A stretch of DNA of 64,000 bases, from NCBI RefSeq assembly GCF_902635505.1, contig NC_045430.1, forward strand, positions 806,001-870,000, given 5' to 3'. Under the pieces are notes generated by a model. That model searched no databases, had not been told where the DNA came from, and saw nothing but the letters and a program-made list of their open reading frames with translations. Shown piece after piece: positions 1-12,606 of the stretch. This DNA is from Sarcophilus harrisii (Eukaryota > Chordata > Mammalia > Dasyuromorphia > Dasyuridae). The stretch's first letter is position 1. Each line of letters begins with the position of its first letter. The translations under genes were made by a program, and so were the position numbers.

Positions 1-790
1 GGTGGTTTGAGTGCCCTTTTTCAGGGCAGATTCAGGAGGGGTTCTCCACTCTGCTGCCCTCCAATTAGAAGGATAGCAGAAATTAATGAAGTGTGATTTG
101 GAGGGCTACTTTGATTTTGTGAGAAGAAAAAGAAGAACCTTTGTGAGAAGTGTTCTTAGACCATGGTATCCTAGTAGGAAATAAAGTGGAAAATCAAGAC
201 GGAAACAGTCTTTTTTGCTGTCATGTCGCACTATTGAATAATTTTAAACAATCTAAAAAAAGTTAGATTTTTATATAGATTCTATTCAACTGGCTTATTG
301 ATTTACTTTTATGAACCTGCATTTTTAAACCCAAATATATGTGTGTATATTTATACATATACATATATGCACAGAGGCATATATACATGTGTGTATGTGT
401 TGGTGTAATTTCCCTTTGAGATGTAATTTCATTAAAAATGGAGATCTCAGATTTATGTTAACTGCAAATTTTTCACAAATGACACGTAGTTCAAACCAAG
501 TAATGGATTAAAATTTTCAACAATTTATGTCAGAGGCTAGCTCTTTGGAGGTGCCCCATGGATTCAGTAATGATTATTTTTTCAGTCCAGTCATTCAACC
601 AATTCTGCATCCCCCTAATTAAATTCTCATCTGTCTCATATCTGTGATCTCTCATCAGGTTTCCTTATTAGAATAGATCCCATCTCTCAGGCCTGTCAGT
701 TACATTCACAATTTCTAATTCTAGCAGTGATTGGGTGGCTAAGACATCATATACAGAATGGGAAGACTCATCACTGTTCAGAGTGAACAA
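1..790. other. AT-rich intergenic DNA, no gene seen
   Basis: No coding or RNA gene is recognisable. A short TA/TG-alternating stretch lies at about 330-405. Open frames here are short and lack family resemblance. Confidence 0.6.
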
Positions 791-792
791 AT

Positions 793-1085
793 CTGTTAGA
801 AAACATTTTAAGTGCTTACTGTGTGCCAAGCAGAATATTAAGAAGCTGCAAAAGGGATATTTTGGTTCAAGGGATAGGAACATTTTAATTACTTCATTTG
901 CATAATTCCATATTTCTTTTTTAAATGATTGTCCCATTCTCTGATTCAAGCAGCAACAATGCATTAGTGCGCCTGTCATTGCATAATCTGTCCAACCTGA
1001 GAATGGCCACACATATTGGAGATATAAAGAGAGAGAAAAGACAGTCCTGGCTCTTCAGGAACTCACAATCTATTGCTTCCGGAAG
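793..1085 (+). repeat. L2-like 3' tail, split
   Basis: The phrase 'aagtgcttactgtgtgccaag' near 810 and the later 'agacagtcctggctc...aactcacaatct' phrase near 1045 match the usual order of an L2-type LINE 3' end (size-class phrase, then 'gacagtccctgccctcaaggagctcacaatct'). About 120 bases between them do not fit, so the copy is either interrupted or badly decayed. Family assignment is from memory of the consensus. Confidence 0.45.
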
Positions 1086-1629
1086 TAGAGTGCTATTTTT
1101 AAAAGCTATCTCATTCACACAGAGATGAATATTATCACAATTGTGGAAAACAGGTAAGAGCTCAGTAACATAAGAATATAAGGTGAAATAACAGCTATCA
1201 CAATGCACAAATAGTCAGAACAAGCTGTTAGTTAGAATTGAACTTACCCACTGCCAAGAGTAACGACTTTGTCCTATATTATTTTAGTCAGAGGGTAAAA
1301 GAGCCTTTCTATAGAGAATCTCTATAGAGGTTATTTCTAACAAGTCAGTCAATGAGTTCATTAGGATTGAATTTGCAGGTTTCAAAGTCTTAAGCAACAG
1401 TTTGACCTTGTAGGCTGGTTGGTTTCAATTGCTGTCTCTGACATGGTACTGCCTGTGTGCTTCTAGGCAAAGCACTAAGTTCCTCACTATTCCAAAGCTA
1501 ACAATTCATTAAAATTAAATTACAAAACGGGTGGCAATTTATATAAGTAGTAGGAGTTTATCAGGAATTTCCTATGACAATAAAATCCAAGGTCTAGCTA
1601 AAAATACAAGCAATGAATTTAACTAAAAA

Positions 1630-1765
1630 TATTAGACATTAAATAAACCTTTAATTAGTGCCATATTCTGGGCACTATACTAAGCATTGGCAATACAAAG
1701 AAAGGCAAAGGACAGTCTCTGCTGTCAAGGGATTCACAATCTAAAGGGAGAAAAGAAGAGAAAGA
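1630..1765 (+). repeat. L2-like 3' tail
   Basis: It reads 'gggcactatactaagcattgg', then 'caatacaaagaaaggcaaag', then 'gacagtctctgctgtcaagg' and 'attcacaatctaaagggaga'. This is the same order as in the copies near 793 and 8735. Confidence 0.55.
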
Positions 1766-2124
1766 GGGGGGAAATCCTATAAACAAAAGGATAGTGATGC
1801 AAAAGGCAGAAGTAGACAATTGCATGATAGTGGAAGAGGATTGTCTGTAATATTCTCTCTAAAATGTCATGTTCTCAGGGAGCAGTTTTCTTGGGGGCTT
1901 CTGGGAAGAGCCTTCCTTTCAGTTCAGTAATCACCCCAAATGCAGCCAGGTATTAAAGTCCAAATCCTTTATTGTCGCTTTCCAAGTCTTGTCTCTTTCC
2001 TGTGCCCCGGTTAGATTTCTTAGAGGCCTATCTCTCGAGTTGGTTCCGAGAGTTTAAGCTCCTGCTGCCAGTCCTTTGTCTTTCTCCGCTTCCACTACCA
2101 GAAGGCTGGCCTAGTTTCTGCCAT

Positions 2125-2385
2125 AGTATTTTCCAATTTTCCTAGCCATTTTTATCCAATAGAGAGCTCTCAGCCCAGAAACTGGCATCTTTGGGTTTAA
2201 TCAAACACTTAATCACTATAGTCATTGATCATTATGTCTTGTATACTTCATCTATTCCACTATTCTCTACTTTTAGTCCAACCAACGATTTTGAAGACTG
2301 CCTCTTAATAAACATGGGATTAAATCTGGTATGGCTAGGCCACCTTCCTTTTCAGCATTTGTTTTTACAAGATTTTGAATTCCCA
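2125..2385 (-). mobile_element. L1 ORF2 fragment, antisense
   Basis: The plus strand carries the antisense of a conserved marsupial L1 ORF2 stretch (phrases such as 'tttgggtttaatcaaacact' and 'ggtatggctaggccaccttc'). It is diverged and truncated at both ends. The same ORF2 interval recurs at the far end of the neighbouring L1 (near 3700-3860), so these are two separate insertions and not one element. Confidence 0.6.
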
Positions 2386-3885
2386 AGTTTTCTCCCTCCT
2401 TCCTTCCTCTCCCCTCTTCTGGAGAAGGGATGTAGTTTGATCTAGTTTATAACTGAGCTATCATGTAAGACACAATTCAACATTAGTCACAGTTGTGAAA
2501 GAAGAAGCTGATCAAAGGGAAAAAATGGGAAAACAAAAAAACGCTTCTTCTGCATTCAGAGTCTGTCAGTTCCTTATCTGGATATGGCTAGGATTTTCTT
2601 TCATGAGTTCTTTGCACTTGTCTCAGATCATTTTGTGGTAGAGAAGAGTAGTTACTCATAGTTGATCACCATACAATGTTACTGATGCTGTGCACTGTGT
2701 TTTCCTGGTTCTGCTCTTTTCACTTTGTATCACAGTTTGTACAAGCCTTTCCAGGTTTTTCTGAAATCTGCCTGTTCATTTCTTAGTGCACAATAATATT
2801 CCTTTATATTCCTATACCACAACTTATTCAGCCATTCCCCAATTAATGGGTTTCCCCTCAATTTCCAATATTTTCCCACCCCAAAAAGGACTGTTATAAA
2901 TATTTTTGCATATGCATATATAGTTATGTATGTATGTCCTTTCCTTTTTGTGTGATCTCTTTGAGATACAGATCTAGTAGTGGTATTGTCCAGTCAAAGT
3001 GGATGCACGGTGTAGTTGCCCTTTGAGTATAGTTCCAAATAACTGAGAATGGTTGGATCAGTTCAGAACTCCAATACTACATTAGGTGTTTCAATTTTCC
3101 CTGTCTTCAACATTTATCGCTTTACTTTTTTGTCATATTGGCCAATCTGATAGGGGTGAAGTGGTATCTCAGAGTTGTTTTAATTTGCATTTCTTTAATC
3201 AAGTGATTTGGAGCACTTCTTCATTTGTCTAGAGAAAGCCTTGATTATTTCATTTGAAATCTGCCTGATCATATCCTTTGATTTATCTATTGGGGAGTAA
3301 GTTTTATTCTTATAAATTTGGCTCATATTTCACCAATGAGGATTTTATTGGAGCCTCTTACTGTAAAGATTGTTTTCTAGCTTTCTGCTTTCCTTTTGGT
3401 CTTGGTAGTGTTTGATTTGTAATAAAAGCTTTTTATATTTAATTTAATCAAGATGATCTTTTTGCATTTTGTAATGTTCTCTCTATTTGATCAAAAATAT
3501 TCCCTCTTCCCATAAGTTTGATAGATAATTCTTTGTTCTTCTAATTTCCTTGTCCCCTTTTATCTCTAGATCACATGGCCATTTAGACCTTATCTTAGCA
3601 TAAAGTAAGAGATACTGGTCTATACATAGTTTGTGTCCAATTCCGCGCCCACCCCCCCCCCAGTTTTGTCAAATAGTGAGTTCTTATCCCTCAAGTCTTT
3701 GGGTTCATCAAACAGTTGATTACTACAGTCTTTGGCTATTATAACTTATGTACCTAATTTCTTTTTCCTATTCACAATTTCTTGGCCAACACCAGATGGT
3801 TTTGATGAGATCTGATATTGCTACACTACCTTCCTTTGTTATTTTGTCCCCATTATTTTCCTTGATATTTTGACCTTTTTTTCCC
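2386..3885 (-). mobile_element. Old L1 3' part, minus strand
   Basis: Reading the minus strand, this runs from ORF2 (near 3885) through the end of ORF2 (antisense of 'gccattccccaattaatggg' near 2830) into a 3'UTR ending near 2386. The 3'UTR segment at 2600-2730 is shared with 17330-17530. The copy is 5' truncated and has no long open frame left. A C-run lies at about 3650-3661. Confidence 0.65.
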
Positions 3886-5100
3886 CTAATGCTCTGGAGA
3901 ACATTTGGAGAGAATGCTTAGCACCCAGGAAGGATAGAAGCAGAAGAGCCAGGGGCCTATGACCAGGCAGGGATGGAGAGAGAGCCCATGGAAGCAAGGC
4001 AGAGCTGTGTGACAATGGCAAGCCGGAAATTCTTTCCACCTCTTGGTCAGTCACTCTACATATTATGTGCCAGGTGCTGTGTTAAGTGCGGCCACAATTG
4101 CTTCACTTTTCTCTAAAGGTGGGAACCACTTGGCCACTCTGCTTTCCAGTTAGCTCTTGTTACTTTCACAGGCTCTAGGTAAGTAAGTTATGCCTTGTTG
4201 TGGTTTATTCTTACACATTTCAAATAAAAATATTCATGACTGATATTTTTGTCAGTCTTTTTCATCCCCTACTTCCTTCCCCATCATACTTTTATTTTCT
4301 TTTGGATATAGAATGTAAGTTTTAGATCATTTAATCCGACTGACTTATTTCACAAAGAATTTGTGACTCACCCAAACCATAACTGACACGGCTTGCCCAG
4401 GACTTAACTGCTGTGCAAATATTAGGTGCTTAATAAATGTTTGACAGATTTTCATTCAAATGCCAAGCTGTATCTCACAAGCCAAGCAGTCTCTTTCTCA
4501 TCCCTATCACAGCTACATTAAATAAAATCATGTGCTTTACTTGGTGTTGTCACAGAATGCCTGATAGAAACAACTTTTGCATCAATTTTAAGTTATTGAA
4601 TCTGAATCTTTTTTGCTTAGGGGCAGATGGTCCCAACGGTCTCCTCTCTCTCACACAAGCAGTGCTGGGGACCTCTCTAAGCATGGGTTTTGGCCGGTAC
4701 ATCTGTTTGCATTTTTCTGTTCTGTGCTCAAGTAGGCTGCAGGTAGAAAGGAGGAACAGATGCTGTAAGTGTCCTTCAGAGCTCCCCAGAACCAAAAAGT
4801 GGTCTGCAAGAAGACACATGGACCAGGCCTGTATTTTACAGGATCTCTCAATTGGAAGTGCCTTTGTGGCTATGCAGCCCAAGTAACACTTGAACAAGAA
4901 TCCCTGTATTTTACAGCCCTCTGTAAAGGGAAAAGGAGCCCTCCAGCTTTACTAGGAACCTCCCAAGAGACAGAACTCTGCCTCTTTCCACTTCCCAAGG
5001 CAGTTCAGTCTTTGAAATGGTTCTCATGATCACAACATCTTGGCTAATCAAAACTGCGGGATTAATCTACCTTCAAAATTTGCATTGAACTGGCATAGTC
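3886..5100. other. No gene recognised; short MIR-like pieces
   Basis: Scraps of MIR/L2-type sequence occur (for example 'attatgtgccaggtgctgtg' near 4063 and 'taggtgcttaataaatgttt' near 4425). The longest frame, 4437-4886, has no recognisable domain and no codon bias. Confidence 0.5.
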
Positions 5101-5104
5101 ATCT

Positions 5105-5345
5105 TTTTCCTGAGGTAATTGGGGTTAAGTGACTTGCCCTGGGTCACAGAGCTAAGAAGTACTAAGTGCCTGAGGCCAGATTTGACCTCAGTACTTCCTG
5201 ACTTCGGGGCTGGTGCTGTATCCACTGTGCTACCTAGATGTCTTGCAGAAACTAATAAAGTGCCTGCGACTGGATTTAAAATTCAGAAAGGTGGGATTAC
5301 TTGACTCCAGGCCCAGTGCTCTTATGGACTACATCATCTAGCCGC
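5105..5345 (+). repeat. Two CORE-SINE tails in tandem
   Basis: Bases 5110-5250 read like the marsupial CORE-SINE body (gg-gttaagtgacttgcc, cagatttgacctcagtactt, ctggtgctgtatccactgtg). Bases 5255-5345 repeat the last half of that consensus (actggatttaaa, ctccaggcccagtgctctta, catctagccgcc), so a second, partial copy follows directly. Confidence 0.65.
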
Positions 5346-5754
5346 CGTTAAACTAAGCCAGAAGTATAATCAGTTTGTGCTTGGAGATGGAGTCTCCATA
5401 CAACAAGTTTCCTGCACCAAGGGAATGGAGAGCTCATAGATTGTGGGGATATTGGCTTTTATCTCTCAGCTATCAGGGGTTAAGTAGATCCTCCAGTCAA
5501 GTGAACTTCCCATAATTAACTTGGCTAAATTAGCAGGGCCAGGATTAGGTGGCCACTATCTTTTCTGGTAACTGAGGACAAGTGTCTCCCTCCCCTTAAC
5601 ATCCCACAGGACACTCCGAGACACTTTAGAAAGTAGAAACCCTAGTTAGGATCCTTCCGATCTGACTAAACGAGGGATATCCAGCTCTTGGTTTGAATCT
5701 GCCCTCATAGGGGGTTGTCCTTCAATAATTGAGGATTAAGGGATTAAAACGGGT

Positions 5755-5930
5755 ATGCTGGATTTTTACTAAGGGTCTCTGGGTTGAGATACCTGGTTTT
5801 ACCTAGTTGTGTGACCTTACCCCAATCCCTTCACCTTCATTCTCGGCTGCAAAAACACGATTGTACTAGATTGCCTAACTGACTTAATAGCTCTTTAAAG
5901 TGGAGGTTCAAAATCCAAACAATCTCCTTA
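5755..5930 (+). repeat. MIR SINE remnant
   Basis: The phrases 'ctagttgtgtgaccttaccc', 'aatcccttcaccttcattct' and the run into 'ctagattgcctaactgac' follow MIR consensus order. It is strongly diverged. Confidence 0.5.
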
Positions 5931-7590
5931 ACCAGCCTTCTCTAATTAAAGTCATTAACTCAAAGAGAAACAAGGAAAAGACAATCCTTGCATAATAACC
6001 CTGATGTTAATCTTTCACTCCTACTCACCCATGCCTCTCAATCAGCTGGATCAGTTGACATTTAAATAACCCTTGGATTAAGGTTCTCCTTGAACAGGAA
6101 GAAGGAAATGTTCCTAAAGACCATCTACTTCAACACTTCTTTGGGAGGTGAGAAATTCTGAGGTCTAGAAAGGAAAAGGAGCTTGCCTAATCATCAGCTC
6201 CTTTCACATACCCACAGCTATCAAACATCTGCTAGACCACTATACACTGAGCTGGAAATTCAGGAACAAAGAGTATTCTCCATCTCTGTTCTGCCTCCCG
6301 CCTGAGTTTTAAATCCACTTCTTCCTGGCCTTCCAAAGAAAAGTTTGTTCTGAGAGAAAAGAGAGGGAGTATTTTGCTTGAGAGATCCAGAGGAGAGACC
6401 CCAAACCCGTTTGGGCTGAGTTCCAAATGAGACTTGAAGGAAAAAGGTTCAAGAACATCTAGCCCAGTAACAAAAGGAAAGAGGAAATCTTTCTTTCCCA
6501 TACCTAATACTTGGTGCAAGCAGCAAAGCTGCAGAAAGCTAATCCCTAGTGGGCCCCATACTTCTGGGAAGAACTTCTCCCTCTAACTCACCCTTAGCAA
6601 GGTTCCTTTTATAGGCTCCCAGGAACTCCCCTCTCCAGGGGCTTCCTCCCATCTGCAACAACTTTACACAAGCAGCCCCTTACCTGAGAAAGCTGAAGGA
6701 AGCATTTGGAAGTCGGGTCCATTACAGAGATGAGGGAGGAGGAAGGCATTGGTGAGGATTAAGCTCACCTGCACACTGTAACGTGAGTTTGTAGTTGTAG
6801 GCTTTCATGTGCTTGGTCTGTTCTGGGAATAAAAGAGAAGTGTTCAACTCTGAGGTACAACTGTTCTTTTTTTTGCATTGCTTAGATCACCTGCTTAATG
6901 AAGGCATTCCTTTGCTACCCAAGGATCACTGAAGTCGTATTAATCTCCTTCACCAAGTGATAGCCTTCATGTGGAGTTCTGAGCCCAGCTTAACTCTCTT
7001 GGCTATTGGACATTAAAACAACTGTAACTTCTCAGTGAAAATCATGTCTCCTGAGCCAGGAGTTTGCAAAGATTTGGGGGTCTCCTCTTAAGACTTTGAG
7101 GATTTTCTCTCTCTCAAGCTACCAAGGGCTTTAAAGGTCAATGAAGGCAAGCTTCTGAGGTGTTTCCCAAATACTTTTCTATGTACTGAAGAATTAGATT
7201 GTCTTAAAACTAAGACTCTTTGCAGAGCTTGCTCTTTTACTTAAACTATAATAAACAACACATAATTTTATAAGTTGTCCTGTTTATCTGTAATTCCTTC
7301 TGGCTGTCCTTCTGTTCTCATGTGTTTTAATTTGGGGGAGAGGAACCAGATCACTGATCACCACAATGTTCCTTCTCCTCAAAATGATATGTGGAGAGGA
7401 ATCTAATAAGAAAGCTACACATTCAGAAAATTACACCTTTGTCAATATGTAAAAAGAAAAAAAGTCTCAATCTTGAATCCATTCCCTCTCAGTAAGGAAC
7501 ATGGCTCACCACCAATCATTTTGAATAATTATTGGTCATGTTGCTATTAATAGGAGTTTGTATATCTTTCACATTTTTCTGTCTGTGCAA
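5931..7590. other. No gene recognised
   Basis: Mixed-composition DNA without a supported exon, RNA gene or well-defined repeat. Short open frames (for example minus strand 6232-6519) show no family motif. Confidence 0.45.
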
Positions 7591-7599
7591 AGCCATGTT

Positions 7600-8330
7600 T
7601 TATACTAAAAATCATTCTGCTCATGTCACTCTCTTTATTAATACAAATTATTCTGCTTACTTTATTTGCTATTTGTTCATCAAAGTCTTTCTAAAACAAC
7701 CCATCTTGTCACTTCTTTCACAATATCATATTGGATCATATACACTATTGCCTTCATATACTAAGATTTCTTTAAAAATTAACCTCCATTTGATAAGTAC
7801 TCTATACTATAGTTCCTATAATTTTTGTGCATATGGGTTATTTTTCTGCTTTTCATGCCAGTAGATATCTTTGGGAGTCAGAAAGGACTCACAGTTCAGT
7901 GACATTTTAGGTACGTTCCAAATTGCTTTACAGATTGGCTAGAAAAATTTATAGCTCCACCAAAAGTATGTGAGTGGGTTAGTTTTTCTAGGACAGGTTC
8001 CTACATTTGATATTCTCCCTTTTTGATTTACTTTTGTCAGTCTGACCGAGGTAGAATTTTGTAGTTTGTATGTTTCCAGTTCTTAATGATTTGGAACATT
8101 TTGAAATCCCCTATAAATTTTGGAGGGGGGGTGCATTTTTATGTGGCCATTGAGAAGTGGGCTCTCTTGAAAACTTCTAGTTCATCCATTTCCTTGACAA
8201 TTTATCAATTACAGAATTTGCTTTTCTCATATATTTCAATTGGTTACCTTCAAGAAGACCTTTATTACAGAAACTTGATGCAGACTTTTCTCCAGTTCAC
8301 TGTTTCCCAGCTACACACTCCACAGCTATA
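7600..8330 (-). mobile_element. Decayed L1, antisense
   Basis: Phrases such as 'ttccaaattgctttacagat', 'atagctccaccaaaagtatg' and 'tttgtcagtctgaccgaggt' match, in antisense, the L1 ORF2 C-terminal region seen more cleanly at 24637-25640. It is heavily diverged; edges are approximate. Confidence 0.5.
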
Positions 8331-8734
8331 AAAATAGTCATGTAAAATACTTGCTGGAATACCATAAACAACAGCCATGGTTTTTCAGTCAGAGTTTTTT
8401 TCCTGAGAGTTAGAAATGAATTGAATTAAGGTTAAAGTTGGAGCTTTTTCAAAACTTCTCAAAAGCTTTCTGTTTCTCATCAGGCTGGCTTTCTGTCTCA
8501 CATGTTTCCTCCATCCCGATTCAGTAATATAATATGCTTTCATTAGAAGACGGGAGTATCTAATATGAGGACTTTCTCTCTCCTTGTCTTATCATTTGTG
8601 CGTAATATATAATGTAGGAACTTTATTTATTATCTTCAAATGAAATTAAACTATTCATAGCAATTTTGGTTTCAATCATTTCTCCATATTTGGGGGCGCT
8701 ATTCTTAGAAAAAAAGAATCCAAAGCAACATATT

Positions 8735-8905
8735 TGAACAATTGATTTTATCAACAAGCATTTCAATAATTTCTTAGTATGTGTCCCCTGCCAAGCCCTG
8801 AGGACACAAGGAGAACAAAACAAACAAACAAACAAAAAAACCTCAAACCACTCCCTGCTCTAGCAGTTCAGTCTAAACAGGAAGAAAGCATGCAGTTATG
8901 TCTAA
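8735..8905 (+). repeat. L2-like 3' tail
   Basis: It reads 'aacaagcatttcaataattt', 'ccctgccaagccctgaggac', a 'caaacaaacaaac' run, then 'cactccctgctctagcagtt'. Same family as the copies near 793 and 1630. Confidence 0.5.
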
Positions 8906-8983
8906 TAATATTTATCTACAAATTATATAGTTTATAGGTGTGTGTATATGTAAAACTAGATCCTGCCTATATGTATCTGTATG

Positions 8984-8985
8984 GG

Positions 8986-9033
<48 letters not shown>
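8984..9033 (+). repeat. (GC)n then (AC)n microsatellite
   Basis: Five GC steps run directly into about 20 AC steps. A purine-pyrimidine alternating tract of this kind can adopt Z-DNA. Confidence 0.95.
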
Positions 9034-9034
<1 letters not shown>

Positions 9035-10337
9035 TAACCAGCAGTCTGTTTCTATAGCAAAGATAATTGGCAAGAAGGGTACAAGTGAAAAGTTCCTGTG
9101 GCTGGTGTGACTAGCCTCTGTCCATGGTCTTGGGTTATTACTAAAAGAATAGCCACCTCGTTTCTAGGTGAGACTATACATATGGAAAAAAGGAGTTAAA
9201 GGGAAGAATACACATCAAAGGAAAATAGGGATTAGGAAGGACATCTGGTAAAAGATTTAGCTGGGATTTGAAAAAAAGTTACAGAATACTTTGTCCTTAA
9301 TGCTTTCAATACACTTAGAGAATACTGGAAAGTATCCAGGTGACTTATAAATCCAGGTCTATTAGGTGACTTATAAATCCAGGGTTCAGCTTCCTTGGCA
9401 GTGAAGAGACTGACAGGAGAGAGGGTGACAATTCTGAAGTTAGTGCAGAACAGCATTTTAACGACAGGGAGAGCTAGTCAGGCTGGGCTGGTCATAACTG
9501 CAGACATGTGCTTTATCCACTGCTGAGCAGTGTCCCCTATTGAGGATTGATGGGATACATGGCTTTAAAAAGATAGCAGAGATAAGTGTCCATTGAGGGA
9601 GACAACTGACGAGTCCAGGTACCTAAAGAATGAGTGAATCCTCTCTAGAAGGGGAAGATTCATCCTTTAAAGTTGTAACTGTTTTGAATTATGAGTGCCC
9701 CCAAACAGAAAGCCATCTGACAGAAAGTAGGGTGTCACTCAGCTTAGCCCCAGCCTGACACTCAAACCCCTGGTGTGGACCCCCAGAAATGCTTAGCAAA
9801 AACAATTCTAAAAGGAATATATGATTCCAACTCTGCCTAAAAGACCAAGAATTGGAAGCAGAATTGGCTCAGTAGAAGGTATCAAAATGGGTCTGCTGGA
9901 CCTTGTCACAAGCTACCATCCACGGGCATGTCAGGGCTACCAAGGGGAGGAGAAAGAGAGGAGCCAGGTATAGGAGGAGGTAGGCTAGGAAAAATTGGGG
10001 AGTGAGACCACCCAATATGGGGAGGGCCCTTTGGTTTCTTTAGTTGCTACCTGAAAAATCATAGTGAAAAACCAAGGGAGGGGTGAGGGATGCAACAAAG
10101 GGGGGGGGGGGGGAAGAACAGGACCCACAATCACTTTGTAATATTTGGATGGCCAAGCCCCTTGCTGAACCAGTTGCTCCGAGGCCAATTATTGAAAAGT
10201 CCCCGACTTCTATGCAAGGATTTCATAAAGCAGCTGCTCTTGCCCATCGTTGAAGCCATTATTGGCTGTCTCTGGATAAAGTATCTCACAGTTTTGTCTA
10301 CAAGAAGATCTTTCTGCCCCTCTCCATTTCCAACTTC
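9034..10337. other. No gene; small duplication and poly-G
   Basis: A 20-bp unit (aggtgacttataaatccagg) is repeated at 9338 and 9364. A run of about 14 G lies near 10100. No exon is supported. Confidence 0.55.
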
Positions 10338-10970
10338 CTCCAGATGACAAAGACCCATTCTCTGGGGAATGGCTGTCCCAGAGCAGCCAGAAATCCTCAC
10401 ACTTCGACCACGATGACTCTGAGACCTCCGCTGGAAGGGAAGGCCGAGGTCGGCGCGGCCTTGGGGGAGGCCCGGTTCTTTCGGGTCCGATATCTCGGAT
10501 ATCCTCTACAAGTGCCGGCCCCCAGACCTATTTGCGCCACCGCCACCGTTGGAGGTCTTCCCACCTTCGAATCCAGGTCCCCGGGTGAGGAAATTTCTCC
10601 GGAGATCAGCAGTGGCCACTGCGGACTGACCAAGGGCCCGGAAACCCCGCCCCTTCGGGCTTTCGCCCCCAAGCAGATCAGCACTCTGGAGAGCTCCTCC
10701 AAACGCCCGCACTAACTGGGCGCCCCAGAGAGGAGGAAACTGGCGGCGGGAGGCAGCTGGCGCAAGTTCAGATCAAAACCTGGGTCCAAAGTCGCCGCAA
10801 GAGGCTGAAACGCCAGTTGCAGGACTTGGGGCCCCCCGACCCCCTCCAGGCTTCCCCCTCCACTTTTACAGCCCCCTGCCCCAGTGCTCAGCACCAGCGC
10901 CGCCGCGGGCCTGCCGTACGTGTACCCCGGTTGGCCGTAGCTCCCAGGCCCTGAGCTTGCCAGGAGCTTG
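10338..10970 (+). pseudogene. VENT-family homeobox processed pseudogene
   Basis: VENT proteins are homeodomain transcription factors of the BMP/ventral patterning pathway (Xvent in frogs, VENTX in human). Three landmarks appear in order. An N-terminal MTK start at 10344 is followed, one frame away, by EWLSQSSQKSS (near 10367), like the Xvent N-terminus. Next comes a homeodomain with RAFAPKQISTLESS (near 10657) and LGAPERRKLAA (near 10717), then QVQIKTWVQSRRKRLKRQLQ in helix 3 (near 10766). A tail reading AAGLPYVYPGWP lies near 10897. The homeodomain is uninterrupted, which suggests a retrocopy. It is broken by a TAA in place of an expected Tyr codon at about 10713, by at least two frame changes, and by loss of the homeodomain residues Phe49 (Val) and Asn51 (Ser). 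No A tail is visible. The family call is strong. Which VENT gene was the parent is not known. Confidence 0.82.
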
Positions 10971-11040
10971 TTGCCGATGTCCCCTCTGCCCCCTCTGCCC
11001 TTTCCCCGGCTCCTGCAAAATTGCCCCTCCTGCCATCGCG

Positions 11041-12505
11041 TCAGTGCTGGTTCGTCTACTAAGCGGCTATCCGAACCAGACCCCCTTCCTGAGGGCCATG
11101 TGACCTTAGAGGCCTATAATTCCCCCTGGTGGGGCTGACTAGTATTAAGAGAGGAGAGAGAATAAGGGAGCAAGAGACAGATCCCTGGGGGAGAGAGTCT
11201 AACTCGGAAGACTTTAGGAAATAATGGTCTGCTCTGTCTTCTGCCCCTGGAAGGACTCCATACATGAACTTGTACATATTTGTGAAATTATTTGAAATAG
11301 ATTATGAGCAGAGAATTCTTTATGGACATGTGAAATAATTAGGTTTTTTTAAAGTAAATAATAAATGAAAGAATAGCTTCTACAATTCTAAATGTGCTTT
11401 CTCTTTTTTCCTTTCATCTCTGCCCTAGAATGGGGAATCTCTTATTTTGATAATAAATTTTACCAGTTACATTCCAAATGTTTCCTTTGTCTGATTCCCT
11501 TCTTTCTCTACTCCTGCCTTCCCTCTAAATTGCTTTTCTTGTCTACCCAAATTGGTTCAGAATATTGTTATTTTACTGTGCACTGTTGATGAGGGATGAG
11601 GGTCCCAATTAAGAGATTAGGCAGGAATTGGTGGGGCTCCTTCTCTTCGAAGTGTGAGTTCCGAGCCAACGAATTCAGTAAACCCAGAGGCTATGGTAAA
11701 AAGCTTTATTGTTAAAGAGGGCTTAAAGAGGCATAATCATTCTCAAGGAAGAAGTGATCTGCCAAAGGTCATTTTTTGAAGACCCATTTTATGTATGAGT
11801 AAGGGAAGTCTCAAGTAAATGTGACATCTTGCCTGGGTTGTGACTTTCCCCAAGAAAGCTCGTCTTGCTCTGAGTGGATGCAAGATCATTTGGGTTTGTA
11901 GACCAATGTAGACATTTTTTGTGATTTTACATAATTTTACTGGGTTCACTTGGGTCAGAGTTTACTCTAGTCACACTAAGCTGGCCTGACAAGTTAGAGA
12001 AGTCTCAAGACTTTATCCCAAGAATCTGAATCTGTTCCATCAGACAAGTAGCACCGGGATCCTGGCCCATGACATTCTATATATCAGGGGCAGGTCAAAA
12101 ACGTGGGTAAAAGCTATGGGAGATGTGGAACAGGAGAGAAGAGGGAGCTCATGGAGAAGGACCCTAATTTTTTTCTGTAAAAATGAATAAGGTTCTTAGT
12201 TGAGAGAGTTGAGGGAGGGAAGCAATGAAAGGTTTGAGGAGGGGTGAACAGGTTTGGGAGATCTGCTGTGGGAAGTGGGAGAGTGAGCCAAGGAGGGTGA
12301 TCTATCTTCTTGGAGTCTCAGGGGAGAGTTGAGTGCCAGGTGGATCCCAAGGGTACCCAAGTAGGATGACCAGCTCTGGTGTGAGGGCTTGCTAAATTGT
12401 TCTGGTACATTCATAGTGTTTAACCTTGAACGTCAAACTTTTTAGTGAGCCCTTTGGTTGAGACGATGAAAACAGTTAGCAAAGTGTTCTGGAAAAGTCA
12501 AAGCT
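11041..12505 (+). repeat. ~1 kb low-copy repeat, copy A
   Basis: It matches 18030-19030 in the same orientation along its length: 'gagggccatgtgaccttaga', 'ataagggagcaagagacaga', 'ggaaggactccatacatgaa', 'cctggcccatgacattctat' and others occur in the same order. Copy A has about 380 extra bases (11585-11965) that copy B lacks. There is no coding frame. The repeat's identity is unknown: an old LTR, a duplicated segment or another transposon would all fit. Confidence 0.8.
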
Positions 12506-12606
12506 GCCTCAATGAGCCTCGATGGTGGCTTTACCTGGTAAATCCATCTGGGCTTTGTCTAAGGAGCCTCTCCCTCTCCCAGAGGCCGGCTCTCTCCTAT
12601 CCAGCC

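Noticed and set aside
1869-2100. LTR-like stretch with an antisense poly(A)-type word
   Set aside because: Too weak: no clear ends, no target duplication and no known family recalled with confidence.
4437-4886. 149-residue plus-strand frame
   Set aside because: No recognisable domain, no splice context and an overlapping minus-strand frame of similar length.
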